From Rhizobium sp. ASV20 (GTDB lineage Bacteria > Pseudomonadota > Alphaproteobacteria > Rhizobiales > Rhizobiaceae): 64,000 nucleotides of DNA. The notes beneath the pieces were generated by a model, which was given only the letters and a program-made list of their open reading frames with translations, had not been told where the DNA came from and did not search any database. Where the stretch lies: NCBI RefSeq assembly GCF_016429015.1, contig NZ_JAELTU010000007.1:22675-86674 (forward strand), read 5' to 3'. A program made the translations under genes and the position numbers. This document shows, one piece after another, positions 39,506-49,679 of this stretch (position 1 is the first letter of the stretch; every line of letters starts with the position of its first letter).

Positions 39506-41340
39506 GCCGTCGTTTGCGCTGGCAGCGAGAGGATGAAACGTGCGCCGAGCAGCGTCGAGCCGTCGCTCTCGATGATGTTTTCGGCCCGCAACGATCCGCC
39601 ATGCGCTTCGGCGATCTGCCGGCTGATGGAGAGACCGAGGCCGGAATTCTGCCCGAACCCTTCGGATTCCGGCCGGTCGGTGTAGAAGCGCTCGAAGATC
39701 CGGTCGATATCTTCGGCCTGAATGCCGGGACCGTTGTCCTCGATGTAGATGACACAGCGCGTGCGCGTGCGCGTCAACCGGACTGTAATCTTGCCGGTGT
39801 CGTTCGGAACGAAGGACCGGGCATTCTCGATAAGATTGGTCACGATCTGACCGATGCGCAGGTCGTGGCCTTCGACGGTGAACTTCGCCTTGTTGGCCGG
39901 CTTGCGGTCGACGACATACTCGATTTCGACGGCCTTCTTGCTGTGTCCGACCTGCCTTGAAATGTCGATCATGTCGCGCAGCAGCACTTCCAGATCGAGC
40001 GTTCTTGCGTCCGAGCGGGCGAGCTCCGCATCGAGGCGCGAGGCATCCGAGATGTCGCTGATCAGGCGGTCGAGACGGCGGACGTCATGCTGGATCACAT
40101 CCATCAGCCGCTTCTTCGAATCGTCGCTTTTGGCAAGCGGCAGTGTTTCGACGGCGCTGCGCAACGATGTCAACGGGTTCTTCAGCTCGTGGCTGACATC
40201 GGCCGCGAAGCTTTCGATGGCGTCGATCCTATCGTAGAGCGCCGACGTCATGTCGCGAAGCGCGATCGACAGATTGCCGATTTCGTCCTGACGGGCGGAG
40301 AAATCCGGGATTTCCTCGCGTTCTTTCGCTCCGCCGCGGCGCACGCGGATGGCTGCGGCCGAAAGCCGGCGCAGCGGATTGGCTATCGTGGAGGACAAAA
40401 GCAGCGACAGTACGACGTTGACGAGTGTCGCGACACCGAAGACGCGCATGATGGCCAGGCGCTCGGCATGGACGATCTTGTCGATATCGCCGGCCTGGGT
40501 CGAGAGCAGCAGCACGCCGAGCACGGCGCGGTAGCGTTGGACAGGCACTGCGACCGAAACGATCAGCTCGCCCTTCTCCGTGGTGCGCACAACAGCGCCG
40601 CGCACGCCGGTGAGCGCATTCATCACTTCGGGATAGATCGAGCCGTCGCCACCGGGCGCTTCCTTGTAAACAGGCAGGTTACCCGGCTGCAGCATCTTGT
40701 TGAGCAACCCGCTGAACCAGTCGGACCAGCTCTGCCTCTCGTCATCGACAGGGGGCAGGTCGTAGCGCAGCACCTGGCCGCGCGAATAAAGATGGCGGCT
40801 GTCCAGCAGCAGGTTCGCATCCGCGTCGAAAATGCGGGCGCGTGTGCGCGTCGGCGAGATCAGCCGCGTCAGCACCGGAGCGACCTTTTCCGGATCGATC
40901 GGGAATTCCAGATCCTCGTCGTTGGGAACGGGCGTGATGCTCTGGCCGGCCTGCAGTTCCAGCAGCTTCTGCGGATCGATGGTGATGGAGTTGGTGTCGA
41001 CCGATGCCGAGGCGGAAACGGCGCCGGCGATGATCTCGCCCTGCGTCAGCAGGCTTTCGACGCGGGCGTCAATCAGGCCTTCGCGGAACTGGTTGAGGTA
41101 GAGAATGCCGCCGACGAGCACGACGAGGGCGGCAAGATTGAAGAACAGGATGCGCCGCGTCAGGCTCGAAAAGACGGCATTGCCGAAAATCCGACGGATC
41201 AGAACGAACGGATGAGTCCATCGGCGGCGCGCGATTCGAGCGCCGCTCGGGCTTTCCGAGTCGTCTATATCTCTGTCCTGCACCAGCTGTGCCAAGCCTA
41301 CGGCCCTTTCAAAGAACGGGATCGGCGATCCCGTCCGCAT
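39502..41340 (-). CDS. chvG: ChvG/ExoS sensor histidine kinase
   Basis: The 612-residue membrane kinase has two transmembrane segments (about residues 64-86 and 297-317) flanking a periplasmic domain, a HAMP linker, the phospho-acceptor His384 in DVSHELKNPL, N-box LIENAR, and DNGPGI and GLGLSISR loops. With ChvI it senses acidity and controls exopolysaccharide, virulence or symbiosis genes in rhizobia and Agrobacterium. It overlaps hprK by 4 bases. An internal GTG at codon 20 is a possible alternative start. Confidence 0.93.
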   Translation of the reverse strand: MRTGSPIPFFERAVGLAQLVQDRDIDDSESPSGARIARRRWTHPFVLIRRIFGNAVFSSLTRRILFFNLAALVVLVGGILYLNQFREGLIDARVESLLTQGEIIAGAVSASASVDTNSITIDPQKLLELQAGQSITPVPNDEDLEFPIDPEKVAPVLTRLISPTRTRARIFDADANLLLDSRHLYSRGQVLRYDLPPVDDERQSWSDWFSGLLNKMLQPGNLPVYKEAPGGDGSIYPEVMNALTGVRGAVVRTTEKGELIVSVAVPVQRYRAVLGVLLLSTQAGDIDKIVHAERLAIMRVFGVATLVNVVLSLLLSSTIANPLRRLSAAAIRVRRGGAKEREEIPDFSARQDEIGNLSIALRDMTSALYDRIDAIESFAADVSHELKNPLTSLRSAVETLPLAKSDDSKKRLMDVIQHDVRRLDRLISDISDASRLDAELARSDARTLDLEVLLRDMIDISRQVGHSKKAVEIEYVVDRKPANKAKFTVEGHDLRIGQIVTNLIENARSFVPNDTGKITVRLTRTRTRCVIYIEDNGPGIQAEDIDRIFERFYTDRPESEGFGQNSGLGLSISRQIAEAHGGSLRAENIIESDGSTLLGARFILSLPAQTTA

Positions 41341-41379
41341 GCTCTTATTCCATTGGGCGCCGTATGGTCCAGTTAACTA

Positions 41380-42111
41380 TTAGGCAGCTTCGCGGAAGCG
41401 ATAGCCAACGCCATACAGTGTCTCGATCATATCAAAATCGAGGTCGACCATCTTGAATTTCTTGCGCAGCCGCTTGATGTGGCTGTCGATCGTGCGGTCG
41501 TCGACATAGACCTGCTCGTCATAGGCGGCATCCATCAGGGCATCGCGGCTCTTGACGACACCGGGGCGCTGGGCCAGCGAATGCAGAATGAGGAATTCGG
41601 TGACGGTGAGCGTCACCGGCTCGCCCTTCCAGGTGCAGGTGTGGCGTTCCTGGTCCATGACGAGCTGGCCGCGCTCCAGCGAGCGGGCCTGTTGCGCGGC
41701 ACCCGGCTTGGCGGCTGCGGTGCCGCCGGCAGCGTTCGCGGCTTCGCGGGCCGAGGCGCGGCGAAGCACGGCCTTGACGCGCTCGACCAGCAGGCGCTGC
41801 GAGAAAGGCTTGGTGATGAAGTCATCGGCGCCCATCTTCAGGCCGAAGAGCTCGTCGATCTCCTCATCCTTGGAGGTCAGGAAGATCACGGGCAGATCCG
41901 ACTTCTGGCGCAGGCGGCGCAGCAGCTCCATGCCATCCATGCGCGGCATCTTGATATCGAAAATCGCCAGTTGCGGCGGCCGTGCCAGCAGGCCGTCAAG
42001 CGCCGAAGCTCCGTCCGTATAGGTTTCTACCTTATATCCCTCTGCTTCCAAGGCAATCGACACGGAAGTCAGGATATTGCGGTCGTCGTCAACGAGCGCG
42101 ATTGTCAACAT
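41380..42111 (-). CDS. chvI: ChvI response regulator (OmpR/PhoB family)
   Basis: The 243-residue regulator has a receiver domain with the acidic pocket DDD (residues 8-10), phospho-acceptor D52 in [12 protein letters not shown] and a lysine in [10 protein letters not shown] winged-helix DNA-binding domain ends with [15 protein letters not shown] and LYGVGYRF. A linker with many alanines joins the two. I start at ATG 42111 ([10 protein letters not shown]); ATG 42129 adds six residues and has a similar ribosome site. It is 39 bases before chvG. Confidence 0.94.
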   Translation of the reverse strand: MLTIALVDDDRNILTSVSIALEAEGYKVETYTDGASALDGLLARPPQLAIFDIKMPRMDGMELLRRLRQKSDLPVIFLTSKDEEIDELFGLKMGADDFITKPFSQRLLVERVKAVLRRASAREAANAAGGTAAAKPGAAQQARSLERGQLVMDQERHTCTWKGEPVTLTVTEFLILHSLAQRPGVVKSRDALMDAAYDEQVYVDDRTIDSHIKRLRKKFKMVDLDFDMIETLYGVGYRFREAA

Positions 42112-42460
42112 GGTATTCGTCTCCGTCATCAGTGCGCGTCTCCCGGATTTGGAATCCAGCCCAGGCGGTCTGCCAGCTCGGTGGCGGTAACCTGGCGCGC
42201 TTATGAGGATAAAGGTGGAACAAATTGTGGCAAAGATAAAGGGGAGGATTGTCGCGCGGCAATTCGCTTGCTCAAGGGTTGTGCGACGAAACGTCCCGAT
42301 GCCTATCATTCAAACGATTTAAAATTGCTTCGTTTTATTTAAATCGATTAAATATCTGATATCATTAAATATTTTTCGCTTTTTGCTCTTGTGCTTTTAA
42401 AAAGACGCCTCTACGCTTTAGACAATTCTAACGTCCAAGCCCTTGCAGAGGAAAAAAGTG
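42112..42460. other. Divergent intergenic region between chvI and pckA
   Basis: About 350 bases with a strongly AT-rich centre (42300-42400). It should contain both promoters. The frame upstream of chvI stays open to 42309, but no coding evidence supports it. I see no perfect -35/-10 pair or repeat. Confidence 0.5.
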
Positions 42461-44071
42461 ATGGAGCAATTCGGCGTTCGTAATCCCGCGACTGAACTGG
42501 GATCGATCGGCCTGGGAGCCGCCGCCAGTGTGCGCTATAACCTCATGGAGGCTCACCTCTATGAGGAGGCGATTCGTCGTCACGAAGCCGATCTGACTGC
42601 CGACGGCGCGCTGAGAGCGATCACCGGCCAACACACTGGCCGCTCCCCGAAGGACAAGTTCGTCGTGCGCGACGCCACCACAGAAGACCAGATCTGGTGG
42701 GACAACAACAAGCCGATGTCGCCGGAGCATTTCGCGCTGCTGCATGAAGACATGCTGGCCCATGCGCGCGGCAAGGATCTGTTCGTCCAGGATCTCATCG
42801 GCGGCGCCGACCGCGAATATGCTCTGCCGACACGCGTCATCACCGAGTTCGCGTGGCATTCGCTGTTCATCCGCAACCTGCTGATCCGCCCCGAGCGTTC
42901 GGCGCTCGAAAGCTTCGTGCCGAAGCTGACGATCATCGATCTGCCGAGCTTCCGCGCCGACCCAGAGCGCTACGGCTGCCGCACCGAGACGGTCATTGCC
43001 TGCGATTTCGTCAACGGCATCGTCCTGATCGGCGGCACCTCCTATGCCGGCGAAATGAAGAAATCGGTCTTCACCGCGCTGAATTACCTGCTGCCTGAGC
43101 GCGGCGTCATGCCGATGCACTGCTCGGCCAATGTCGGCCCGGATGGCGACGCGGCAATCTTCTTCGGCCTATCCGGTACGGGCAAGACGACGCTCTCGGC
43201 CGATCCGACGCGCACGCTTATCGGCGACGACGAGCATGGCTGGGGCGAAAACGGCATCTTCAATTTCGAGGGCGGCTGCTACGCGAAGACCATCCGTCTG
43301 TCGGCCGAAGCGGAGCCCGAAATCTACGAGACGACCCGCCGTTTCGGCACTGTGCTCGAAAACGTCGTGCTCGACGAGCATGGCCGGCCGGATCTCGACG
43401 ATGGTTCGCTAACGGAGAACACCCGCAGCGCCTATCCGCTGCACTTCATTCCGAATGCCTCGGAATCCGGCATCACCGGTCATCCGGAAACGATCATCAT
43501 GCTGACGGCCGATGCCTTCGGCGTCATGCCGCCAATTGCCAAGCTGACGCCGGATCAGGCGATGTACCACTTCCTGTCCGGCTACACCGCCAAGGTCGCC
43601 GGCACGGAAAAGGGCGTCGTCGAGCCGGAAGCCACGTTCTCGACCTGCTTCGGCGCACCCTTCATGCCGCGTCATCCGACCGAGTACGGCAACCTGCTGA
43701 AGGAACAGATCGCACGCCACGACGCCAGCTGCTGGCTGGTCAATACCGGTTGGACCGGTGGCGCCTACGGCACCGGTCGCCGTATGCCGATCAAGGCGAC
43801 GCGCGCGCTTCTGGCCGCAGCCCTGAATGGCGATCTCGACAATGTCGAATTCCGCATCGATCCGAACTTCGGCTTTGCGGTTCCGGTTGCCGTCGAAGGT
43901 GTCGAAAGCGCCATTCTCGATCCGCGCTCGACCTGGGCGGATGGAGAAGCTTACGATGCACAGGCTGCGAAGCTGGTGCAGATGTTCGTGACCAACTTCG
44001 CCAAGTTCGAGGCGCATGTGGACGGCAATGTCCGCGATGCAGCACCTGGATTGCGGGTTGCCGCGGAGTAG
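42461..44071 (+). CDS. pckA: Phosphoenolpyruvate carboxykinase (ATP)
   Basis: The 536-residue gluconeogenic enzyme makes PEP from oxaloacetate and [23 protein letters not shown], the P-loop GLSGTGKT (residues 236-243, K242) and the [15 protein letters not shown] segment are the ATP-type signatures. The start at ATG 42461 follows AGAGGA by 8 bases, and [10 protein letters not shown] matches homologues. Divergence from chvI is conserved in rhizobia. A hairpin terminator follows. Confidence 0.98.
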   Translation: MEQFGVRNPATELGSIGLGAAASVRYNLMEAHLYEEAIRRHEADLTADGALRAITGQHTGRSPKDKFVVRDATTEDQIWWDNNKPMSPEHFALLHEDMLAHARGKDLFVQDLIGGADREYALPTRVITEFAWHSLFIRNLLIRPERSALESFVPKLTIIDLPSFRADPERYGCRTETVIACDFVNGIVLIGGTSYAGEMKKSVFTALNYLLPERGVMPMHCSANVGPDGDAAIFFGLSGTGKTTLSADPTRTLIGDDEHGWGENGIFNFEGGCYAKTIRLSAEAEPEIYETTRRFGTVLENVVLDEHGRPDLDDGSLTENTRSAYPLHFIPNASESGITGHPETIIMLTADAFGVMPPIAKLTPDQAMYHFLSGYTAKVAGTEKGVVEPEATFSTCFGAPFMPRHPTEYGNLLKEQIARHDASCWLVNTGWTGGAYGTGRRMPIKATRALLAAALNGDLDNVEFRIDPNFGFAVPVAVEGVESAILDPRSTWADGEAYDAQAAKLVQMFVTNFAKFEAHVDGNVRDAAPGLRVAAE

Positions 44072-44103
44072 ATTTTCCGCAACAACAGTGACTCACGTGA
44101 AAC

Positions 44104-44130
44104 CCCGGCGGCCATTCCGCCGGGTTTTTC
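44104..44130 (+). terminator. Rho-independent terminator after pckA
   Basis: CCCGGCGG and CCGCCGGG form an 8-base GC stem with a 5-base loop (44104-44124), followed by TTTTTC. Confidence 0.9.
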
Positions 44131-44164
44131 GTTTCGCCTGATGTTTTCAAGCGCTTTGCAATGT

Positions 44165-44216
44165 GGAATAGAGCGATTTCAGGAAAAGTGCTCAGCGGTT
44201 TTCCGCCCGGAAATGC
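44165..44216. repeat. RIME-like intergenic repeat, copy 3
   Basis: GGAAAA-GTGCTCAGCGG-TTTTCC (44182-44204) lies inside an outer GATTTC/GAAAT stem. The centre matches the A-A-A-A-G-T-G … G-C-G-G-T-T-T-T core of the other copies. It lies between pckA and arfB. Confidence 0.75.
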
Positions 44217-44288
44217 TTGGATTGCCGATAGAGCGGGGAGGCGGCTTCAGCCGGATATCCTTCGACCTTTGCAGTCGCGGAGAAGACC

Positions 44289-44723
44289 ATGGCCAGCGAA
44301 GCGCTTTACATCAATGACCGGATTACCATCGCCGGTTGGGAGCTGACGGAACAATTCGTTCTCGCAGGCGGCCCCGGCGGTCAGAACGTCAACAAGGTGG
44401 CGACGGCAGTCCAGCTCTTTTTCAACGTCCAGAACTCGCCGTCGCTGACCGATCGCGTCAAGGCAAACACCACCAGGCTTGGCGGGCGGCGCGTCTCCAA
44501 GGACGGTGTGCTGATGATCGAGGCCAGCCGGTTCCGCAGCCAGGATCGCAACCGCGAGGATGCGCGTGAGCGGTTGAAGGAGTTGATCCTTGAGGCCGCA
44601 GCCCCGCCACCGCCACCGCGCAAGAAGACAAAGCCGACCAAGGGCTCCATAGAACGCAGGCTGAAAGAAAAGTCAGGGCGCTCCGAAGTCAAGAAGATGC
44701 GCGGCAAACCGGGCGGCGACTAG
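44289..44723 (+). CDS. arfB: Alternative ribosome-rescue factor ArfB (YaeJ)
   Basis: The 144-residue protein has the class-I release factor domain with GGPGGQNVNK (GGQ at residues 30-32), which hydrolyses peptidyl-tRNA. The C-terminal tail from about residue 100 is basic (PPPPPRKKTKPTKG… KEKSGRSEVKKMRG) and enters the empty mRNA channel. It rescues stalled ribosomes when tmRNA is lacking. The gene is single, divergently spaced from neighbours. Confidence 0.94.
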   Translation: MASEALYINDRITIAGWELTEQFVLAGGPGGQNVNKVATAVQLFFNVQNSPSLTDRVKANTTRLGGRRVSKDGVLMIEASRFRSQDRNREDARERLKELILEAAAPPPPPRKKTKPTKGSIERRLKEKSGRSEVKKMRGKPGGD

Positions 44724-44898
44724 GCTTGGCTTTTCGGGCTGCGGTTTGAGTTTGGTTGGATCAAGGTGAGGCTGTCGTGCTGCCACCTTGCGCCAAACCG
44801 CCAGTCTCAGCAGAGAGATCGGAGAGGGTTGAGGTGCGGGATCACGCACACAGGGGCGGCAACTGGACTTGGCTGGCAAGATCTGGAAGGAAACCAAA

Positions 44899-45507
44899 AT
44901 GCTGCTGCCTAACGGAATTCGCCACCTGCCCGGATATCTCGATCGCCTCGCCCAGGAAGCGCTTGTCGAAGCCATTCGAGCCATTGCGGCGGAGGCGCCG
45001 CTGTTCACGCCGGTCATGCCCGGCACCGGCAAGGAAATGTCGGTGCGCATGACCAATTGTGGCGAGCTTGGCTGGGTTACCGACAAGCAGCGTGGCTATC
45101 GCTATCAGCCGACTCATCCCGTCACCAACAGACCTTGGCCGTCCATGCCGCAGCAACTGCTCGATCTATGGAACGATATAGTTGGCTATGAAAAGCCGCC
45201 GCAAGCCTGCCTTGTCAACTTCTACGCCGACGACGCCCGCATGGGCCTGCATCAGGACAAGGATGAGCAGGATCTCAATGCGCCCGTGCTGTCTATTTCA
45301 CTCGGCAATACCTGCCTTTTTCGGGTAGGCGGTCTCAACCGCAATGATCGCACCTTATCCCTCAAGCTCACGAGCGGCGACATCGTCGTACTCGGCGGCG
45401 AAGGCAGGCTCTGCTTCCACGGCGTCGACCGCATCTATCCCACGACATCGACATTGTTGAAGAGCGGCGGCCGGATCAATCTTACGCTCAGACGCGTTCA
45501 GCCCTGA
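44899..45507 (+). CDS. alkB: AlkB-type alpha-ketoglutarate-dependent DNA repair dioxygenase
   Basis: The 202-residue protein has the Fe(II) triad: H118-x-D120 in GLHQDKDE and H174 in CFHGVDRIYP. Near the C-terminus RINLTLRR binds 2-oxoglutarate. It removes alkyl groups from 1-methyladenine and 3-methylcytosine in DNA or RNA. I prefer ATG 44899, six bases after GGAAGGA; an upstream ATG at 44869 lacks such a site. It is convergent with coaA. Confidence 0.93.
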   Translation: MLLPNGIRHLPGYLDRLAQEALVEAIRAIAAEAPLFTPVMPGTGKEMSVRMTNCGELGWVTDKQRGYRYQPTHPVTNRPWPSMPQQLLDLWNDIVGYEKPPQACLVNFYADDARMGLHQDKDEQDLNAPVLSISLGNTCLFRVGGLNRNDRTLSLKLTSGDIVVLGGEGRLCFHGVDRIYPTTSTLLKSGGRINLTLRRVQP

Positions 45508-45510
45508 TGT

Positions 45511-46506
45511 TCAAAGCTTCCTGAGCGCAACCTGCTCGATCAGATGATTCTTGCCCTTCTGCAGGATGAGGTCGGCGCGCGGCCGCGTCGGCAGAATGTT
45601 CTGGCGCAGGTTCTTGAGGTTGATGTTCTTCCAGAGTCCCTCTGCGATCGTCAGCGCTTCCTCTTCGCTGATCGAGGCATAGCGATGGAAGAAGGAGTTG
45701 GGGTCGCGGAAGGCGGTTTCGCGCAGCTTCATGAAGCGGGCGACATACCAATTGTGTATCAGATCCTCGTCAGCGTCGATGTAGATCGAGAAGTCGAAGA
45801 AGTCCGAGACCATCGGCACGATCTTGCCGTCCGCGGGCAAATGCCGCGACTGCAGCACGTTGATACCCTCGAAGATCAGGATATCCGGGCGGTCGACGGT
45901 CTTGAATTCGTTCGGCAGCACGTCATAGACGAGGTGCGAGTAGCAGGGCGCCTGTACATTCGGCTGCCCGGCCTTGATCGCCGACAGGAAGCGCAGGAGT
46001 GCTGCCGTATCGTAGCTCTCCGGAAAGCCTTTGCGCTGCATCAGGTTGCGGCGCTGCAACTCGGCGTTCGGGTGGAGAAAGCCGTCCGTGGTGATGAGAT
46101 CGACCTTCGGGCTCGACGGCCAGCGGCGCAGCAATTCCTTCAGGATACGGGCCGTGGTGGATTTGCCGACGGCAACGGAGCCGGCAATGCCGATGACGAA
46201 GGGCGTCTTGGCCACGTCGGAAAGGCTGAGGAAGCGATTGCGCTGCTCGAACAGGATCTGCGAGGATTCGACATGTGAAGACAAAAGCCGCGATAGCGAC
46301 AGATAGATCCGGCGGACCTCCGTGAGATCGATCGGATCGCCCATCGAGCGCAGCCGCGTCACTTCGTCGGCGGTCAGCGTCAATGGCGTATCGGCCCGGA
46401 ACTTCGCCCACTCTTCCGAGGAGAAGAAATAGTAGGGCGAATAGTCTTTCGCCTGGAAAATATCGAGCGTCTCGGGTGCAGGCGGGGTCTTGGTCGCTAT
46501 GGTCAT
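45511..46506 (-). CDS. coaA: Pantothenate kinase, type I
   Basis: The 331-residue P-loop kinase phosphorylates pantothenate, the first step of CoA synthesis. Walker [13 protein letters not shown] is at residues 106-117; [16 protein letters not shown] and [12 protein letters not shown] follow in the family order. It is the last gene of the his-hisE unit on the minus strand and starts 7 bases after hisE ends. Confidence 0.96.
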   Translation of the reverse strand: MTIATKTPPAPETLDIFQAKDYSPYYFFSSEEWAKFRADTPLTLTADEVTRLRSMGDPIDLTEVRRIYLSLSRLLSSHVESSQILFEQRNRFLSLSDVAKTPFVIGIAGSVAVGKSTTARILKELLRRWPSSPKVDLITTDGFLHPNAELQRRNLMQRKGFPESYDTAALLRFLSAIKAGQPNVQAPCYSHLVYDVLPNEFKTVDRPDILIFEGINVLQSRHLPADGKIVPMVSDFFDFSIYIDADEDLIHNWYVARFMKLRETAFRDPNSFFHRYASISEEEALTIAEGLWKNINLKNLRQNILPTRPRADLILQKGKNHLIEQVALRKL

Positions 46507-46512
46507 CGCTTT

Positions 46513-46827
46513 CTACCGGCTCGCCTTCTCTTGAAGGCCGGATTGGGCGGTGCGCCTTTCGAGCTCGCCCATGACATTCTGCAACGGAATGCCTGCAATC
46601 TTCAATACGACCAAAAGGTGATATAGTACGTCGGCGGCCTCATAAGTGAGGTTGTCGCGATCGTTGGTGATCGCAGCCATCACGGCTTCGATCGCCTCTT
46701 CCCCCAGCTTCTTGGCCGCTTTCGGCTGGCCGGCGGCAACAAGCTTCGCCGTCCATGATTCGTCGGGCGATGCCTTGGAGCGTTCCTCGACAATTCGTTC
46801 GAGGTCGGAAAGCGTAAATCCGCTCAT
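46513..46827 (-). CDS. hisE: Phosphoribosyl-ATP pyrophosphatase
   Basis: The 104-residue enzyme hydrolyses PR-ATP to PR-AMP in histidine synthesis. [13 protein letters not shown] contains the metal ligands, and [14 protein letters not shown] follows. It is separate from HisI, as usual in alphaproteobacteria. It sits between hisF (14 bases) and coaA. Confidence 0.95.
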   Translation of the reverse strand: MSGFTLSDLERIVEERSKASPDESWTAKLVAAGQPKAAKKLGEEAIEAVMAAITNDRDNLTYEAADVLYHLLVVLKIAGIPLQNVMGELERRTAQSGLQEKASR

Positions 46828-46841
46828 CGGTGCGTTACCTT

Positions 46842-47630
46842 TTAATCAAGCCGCATGGGGATGCCGTGCTCGGCCATGTAGCGCTTTGCCTCACCAATCG
46901 AATAGGTGCCGAAGTGGAAGATCGAGGCGGCAAGCACCGCCGTCGCATGGCCTTCCTTGACGCCGGCGACGAGATCGTCGAGATCGCCGACGCCGCCGGA
47001 TGCGATGACGGGCACGCGCACCGCATCGGCGATCGCCCGTGTCAGCTCAAGATCGTAGCCGACCTTGGTGCCGTCGCGGTCCATGGAGGTCACGAGCAGC
47101 TCGCCGGCGCCGCGCTCGACCATCTTGCGGGCAAAATCGACGGCGTCGATGCCGGTCGCGTTGCGGCCGCCATGGGTGTAGATCTCCCAGGCGCTCATAT
47201 TGTCGCCGCCGAGTGCTTCCGTGCGCCGCCGCTTGGCGTCGATCGAAACGACGATGCACTGGTTGCCGAACTTGTCGGCCGCTTCGGCCACGAAATCCGG
47301 ATTGTTGACCGCCGCCGAGTTGATCGAAACCTTGTCGGCGCCACAGAGCAGCAGCTTGCGGATGTCGGCGATAGCGCGCACGCCACCGCCCACCGTTACC
47401 GGCATGAAGCACTGCTCCGCGGTGCGGGCTACTACGTCGAAGATGGTGTCGCGATTGTCGGAAGACGCGGTGATGTCAAGGAAGCAGAGCTCGTCGGCTC
47501 CGGCGGCATCATAGGCCTTGGCGGCTTCGACCGGATCGCCGGCATCGACGAGATTGACGAAGTTGACGCCTTTGACGACGCGACCGTCCTTGACGTCGAG
47601 GCAGGGGATGACGCGGGCTTTCAGGGTCAT
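46842..47630 (-). CDS. hisF: Imidazole glycerol phosphate synthase, cyclase subunit
   Basis: The 262-residue TIM-barrel subunit joins with HisH to make imidazole glycerol phosphate and [24 protein letters not shown] (catalytic Asp), [23 protein letters not shown] and [10 protein letters not shown] are present. Its start overlaps the hisA stop by 4 bases. Confidence 0.96.
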   Translation of the reverse strand: MTLKARVIPCLDVKDGRVVKGVNFVNLVDAGDPVEAAKAYDAAGADELCFLDITASSDNRDTIFDVVARTAEQCFMPVTVGGGVRAIADIRKLLLCGADKVSINSAAVNNPDFVAEAADKFGNQCIVVSIDAKRRRTEALGGDNMSAWEIYTHGGRNATGIDAVDFARKMVERGAGELLVTSMDRDGTKVGYDLELTRAIADAVRVPVIASGGVGDLDDLVAGVKEGHATAVLAASIFHFGTYSIGEAKRYMAEHGIPMRLD

Positions 47631-48370
47631 TGCGCTACCTCTCTGGCCTGCTTGATCAGCGCCAGTGCTTCCTTGGGGTCGATCCGGCCATCATAGAGCG
47701 CGCGGCCGGAAATCGCACCTTCGAGTTTGCGGGCATCCGACTGGACCATGCGGCGAATATCGTCAAGCGAGGCAAGGCCGCCGGAGGCGATGACCGGGAT
47801 GGAAACGGCATCGGCCAGTTCCAGCGTCGAGTCCCAGTTGATGCCAGTGAGAATGCCGTCGCGATCGATATCGGTATAGATGATCGCGGCGACGCCGGCG
47901 CCCTCGAATTTCTTCGCAAGCTCGATCACGCCAAGCTCGGAAGCCTCCGCCCAGCCCTCGACAGCGACCTTGCCGCCCTTGGCGTCGATGCCGACGGCGA
48001 CATGGCCCGGAAACCGCCGGCAGGCTTCGATGACCAGCGCCGGATCGCGCACGGCGACGGTGCCGAGGATGACGCGGGTAAGCCCGCGCGACAGCCAGTT
48101 TTCGATATGGTCGAGCGTGCGGATGCCGCCGCCGAGCTGCACGGGGTTTTTGGTCGCCTTGAGAATGGCATCGACGGCAGCGCCGTTCACCGTCTCGCCG
48201 GCAAAGGCGCCGTTGAGATCGACAACATGCAGCCACTCGAAGCCCTGGTCTTCAAAGGCTTTCGCCTGTGCGCCGGGATCGGGATTGTAAACGGTTGCCT
48301 GCTCCATGTCGCCGAGCTTGAGGCGCACGCATTGGCCGTCTTTGAGGTCGATAGCGGGAAAAAGAATCAT
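47627..48370 (-). CDS. hisA: ProFAR isomerase
   Basis: The 247-residue barrel isomerises ProFAR in histidine synthesis. It begins [17 protein letters not shown] with the catalytic Asp, then [17 protein letters not shown] and IYTDIDRDG (second catalytic Asp), ending with [10 protein letters not shown]. The start at ATG 48370 leaves 25 bases to hisH; a longer frame begins inside hisH. Confidence 0.96.
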   Translation of the reverse strand: MILFPAIDLKDGQCVRLKLGDMEQATVYNPDPGAQAKAFEDQGFEWLHVVDLNGAFAGETVNGAAVDAILKATKNPVQLGGGIRTLDHIENWLSRGLTRVILGTVAVRDPALVIEACRRFPGHVAVGIDAKGGKVAVEGWAEASELGVIELAKKFEGAGVAAIIYTDIDRDGILTGINWDSTLELADAVSIPVIASGGLASLDDIRRMVQSDARKLEGAISGRALYDGRIDPKEALALIKQAREVAQ

Positions 48371-48395
48371 GATGTCTGTCCTTGGAGCGCGAGCC

Positions 48396-49046
48396 TTACG
48401 GCTTCCAGCGCAGGAAATTGGCAATGAGGGCAAGGCCGAGCTTCTGGCTCTTTTCCGGATGGAACTGTGCGCCGGCGATGTTGTCGCGACCGACGAAGGC
48501 GGTCATCGACCCACCATAGCTCGTCGTCGCGATCACGTCCTCGCCGTGTTCGGCTGCCAGATGGTAGGAATGGACGAAATAGGCGTGCAGGCCGTCGGCC
48601 CCGGTCGCAATCCCGTCGAACAGGGCATGCGGATGGTGCAGATCCAGCGTATTCCAGCCAATCTGCGGGATTTTCAGGTTGGGATCGCTCGGTGTCATTT
48701 CCTTGACGTCGCCCTTGATCCAGCCAAACCCCTGCGTGATCGTCTTTTCCAGGCCGCGCGAGGACATCAGCTGCATGCCGACGCAGATGCCGAGAAAGGG
48801 GCGGGCCTTGTGTTCTACGACGTCGATAACGGCTTCCGCCATGCCGGGCACGGCGTCGAGGCCGCGGCGGCAATCGGCATAGGCGCCGACACCGGGGAGC
48901 ACGATGCGATCCGCCGTGGCGACCCGCTCGGCCTTGTCCGTCAAATCGATCTCTGCGTCGATGCCGGCTTCACGGGCGGCTCTCTCGAAAGCTTTCGTGG
49001 CCGAGCGCAGGTTGCCGGAGCCATAGTCGATAATCGCGACGCGCAT
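48396..49046 (-). CDS. hisH: Imidazole glycerol phosphate synthase, glutamine amidotransferase subunit
   Basis: The 216-residue class I amidotransferase supplies ammonia to HisF. The nucleophile is the Cys of LGICVGMQL and the His-Glu pair is in [10 protein letters not shown]. It begins [11 protein letters not shown]. It lies 2 bases after the DUF2628 gene's end, in the same orientation. Confidence 0.96.
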   Translation of the reverse strand: MRVAIIDYGSGNLRSATKAFERAAREAGIDAEIDLTDKAERVATADRIVLPGVGAYADCRRGLDAVPGMAEAVIDVVEHKARPFLGICVGMQLMSSRGLEKTITQGFGWIKGDVKEMTPSDPNLKIPQIGWNTLDLHHPHALFDGIATGADGLHAYFVHSYHLAAEHGEDVIATTSYGGSMTAFVGRDNIAGAQFHPEKSQKLGLALIANFLRWKP

Positions 49047-49048
49047 GG

Positions 49049-49546
49049 TCAGCGTCCTCCGTCATAGCCGGGAAGGCCGAAGCTCGGGCCTGGGCGGCTG
49101 GTATTGGTATTGTGTGCCGGGATATTCCAATCCCTTGGGTGGATATCCACTCGTGACTCCTGCTCGACTTGGGAGAAGTGGATCTCTTCCGCAGTTGCCA
49201 GATCGCGGGCAGAAACGAGGTTTTCGATCTTCCAGCCGCGGTTGATCAGCCGCTGTCCCACAGCATCCGGCCCCTCAAGTGCCGCCAGAATGTGAACGCC
49301 CAGCCAGATGGCTGCTCCGGCGATGAAAAATCCCGGCTGGCGCATCAGCTCCAGGGCAAAGCCCTGCAAGAGGATGGCAGCGACGGCGTGCAGCCAGAGG
49401 CGATTGAAGAGCATCCAGAACGCTGGAAACAAAAACGCCTTCCACGAAAAGCCGTCACGGATGAATCGCGTTCCATCACGATATCGATCCGATAATTCGG
49501 ATCGATTGGGCGCTCCGGGGGGAGACAAAATCAGAAAGCTTGCCAT
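49049..49546 (-). CDS. DUF2628 membrane protein in the his operon
   Basis: The 165-residue protein has an aromatic amphipathic start ([25 protein letters not shown]), then membrane stretches (about residues 34-62 and 70-92), and a polar tail ending in [14 protein letters not shown]. This is the DUF2628 pattern; function is unknown. It is placed between hisB and hisH, tight to hisH, a position kept in several rhizobia. There is no sign of an enzyme site. Confidence 0.8.
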   Translation of the reverse strand: MASFLILSPPGAPNRSELSDRYRDGTRFIRDGFSWKAFLFPAFWMLFNRLWLHAVAAILLQGFALELMRQPGFFIAGAAIWLGVHILAALEGPDAVGQRLINRGWKIENLVSARDLATAEEIHFSQVEQESRVDIHPRDWNIPAHNTNTSRPGPSFGLPGYDGGR

Positions 49547-49570
49547 TTCCTCAATTCCCCATTTTGGGGC

Positions 49571-49679
49571 TAGAGCATGATGCCGAAAAGTGCCAGCGGT
49601 TTTCGGACGACATCATGCTCTATCTGTTTGATTCTAAGCCGGATGATTTCAGGTCGAACCGACCTGAAATCATCCGGCT
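49571..49679. repeat. RIME-like intergenic repeat, copy 4, inside the his operon
   Basis: The left module TAGAGCATGAT (49571-49581) with ATCATGCTCTA (49612-49622) encloses CCGAAAA/TTTTCGG. The right module is a perfect 19-base inverted repeat, 49637-49655 and 49661-49679, with a 5-base spacer. The last base of the right arm is the first base of the hisB stop on the plus-strand numbering. Confidence 0.9.

Noticed and set aside
40087..41376. 429-codon plus-strand frame opposite chvG
   Set aside because: An antisense shadow; chvG has all kinase motifs.
42130..42309. 60-codon extension upstream of chvI
   Set aside because: ChvI proteins start at the receiver domain; the extra residues look like random translation.
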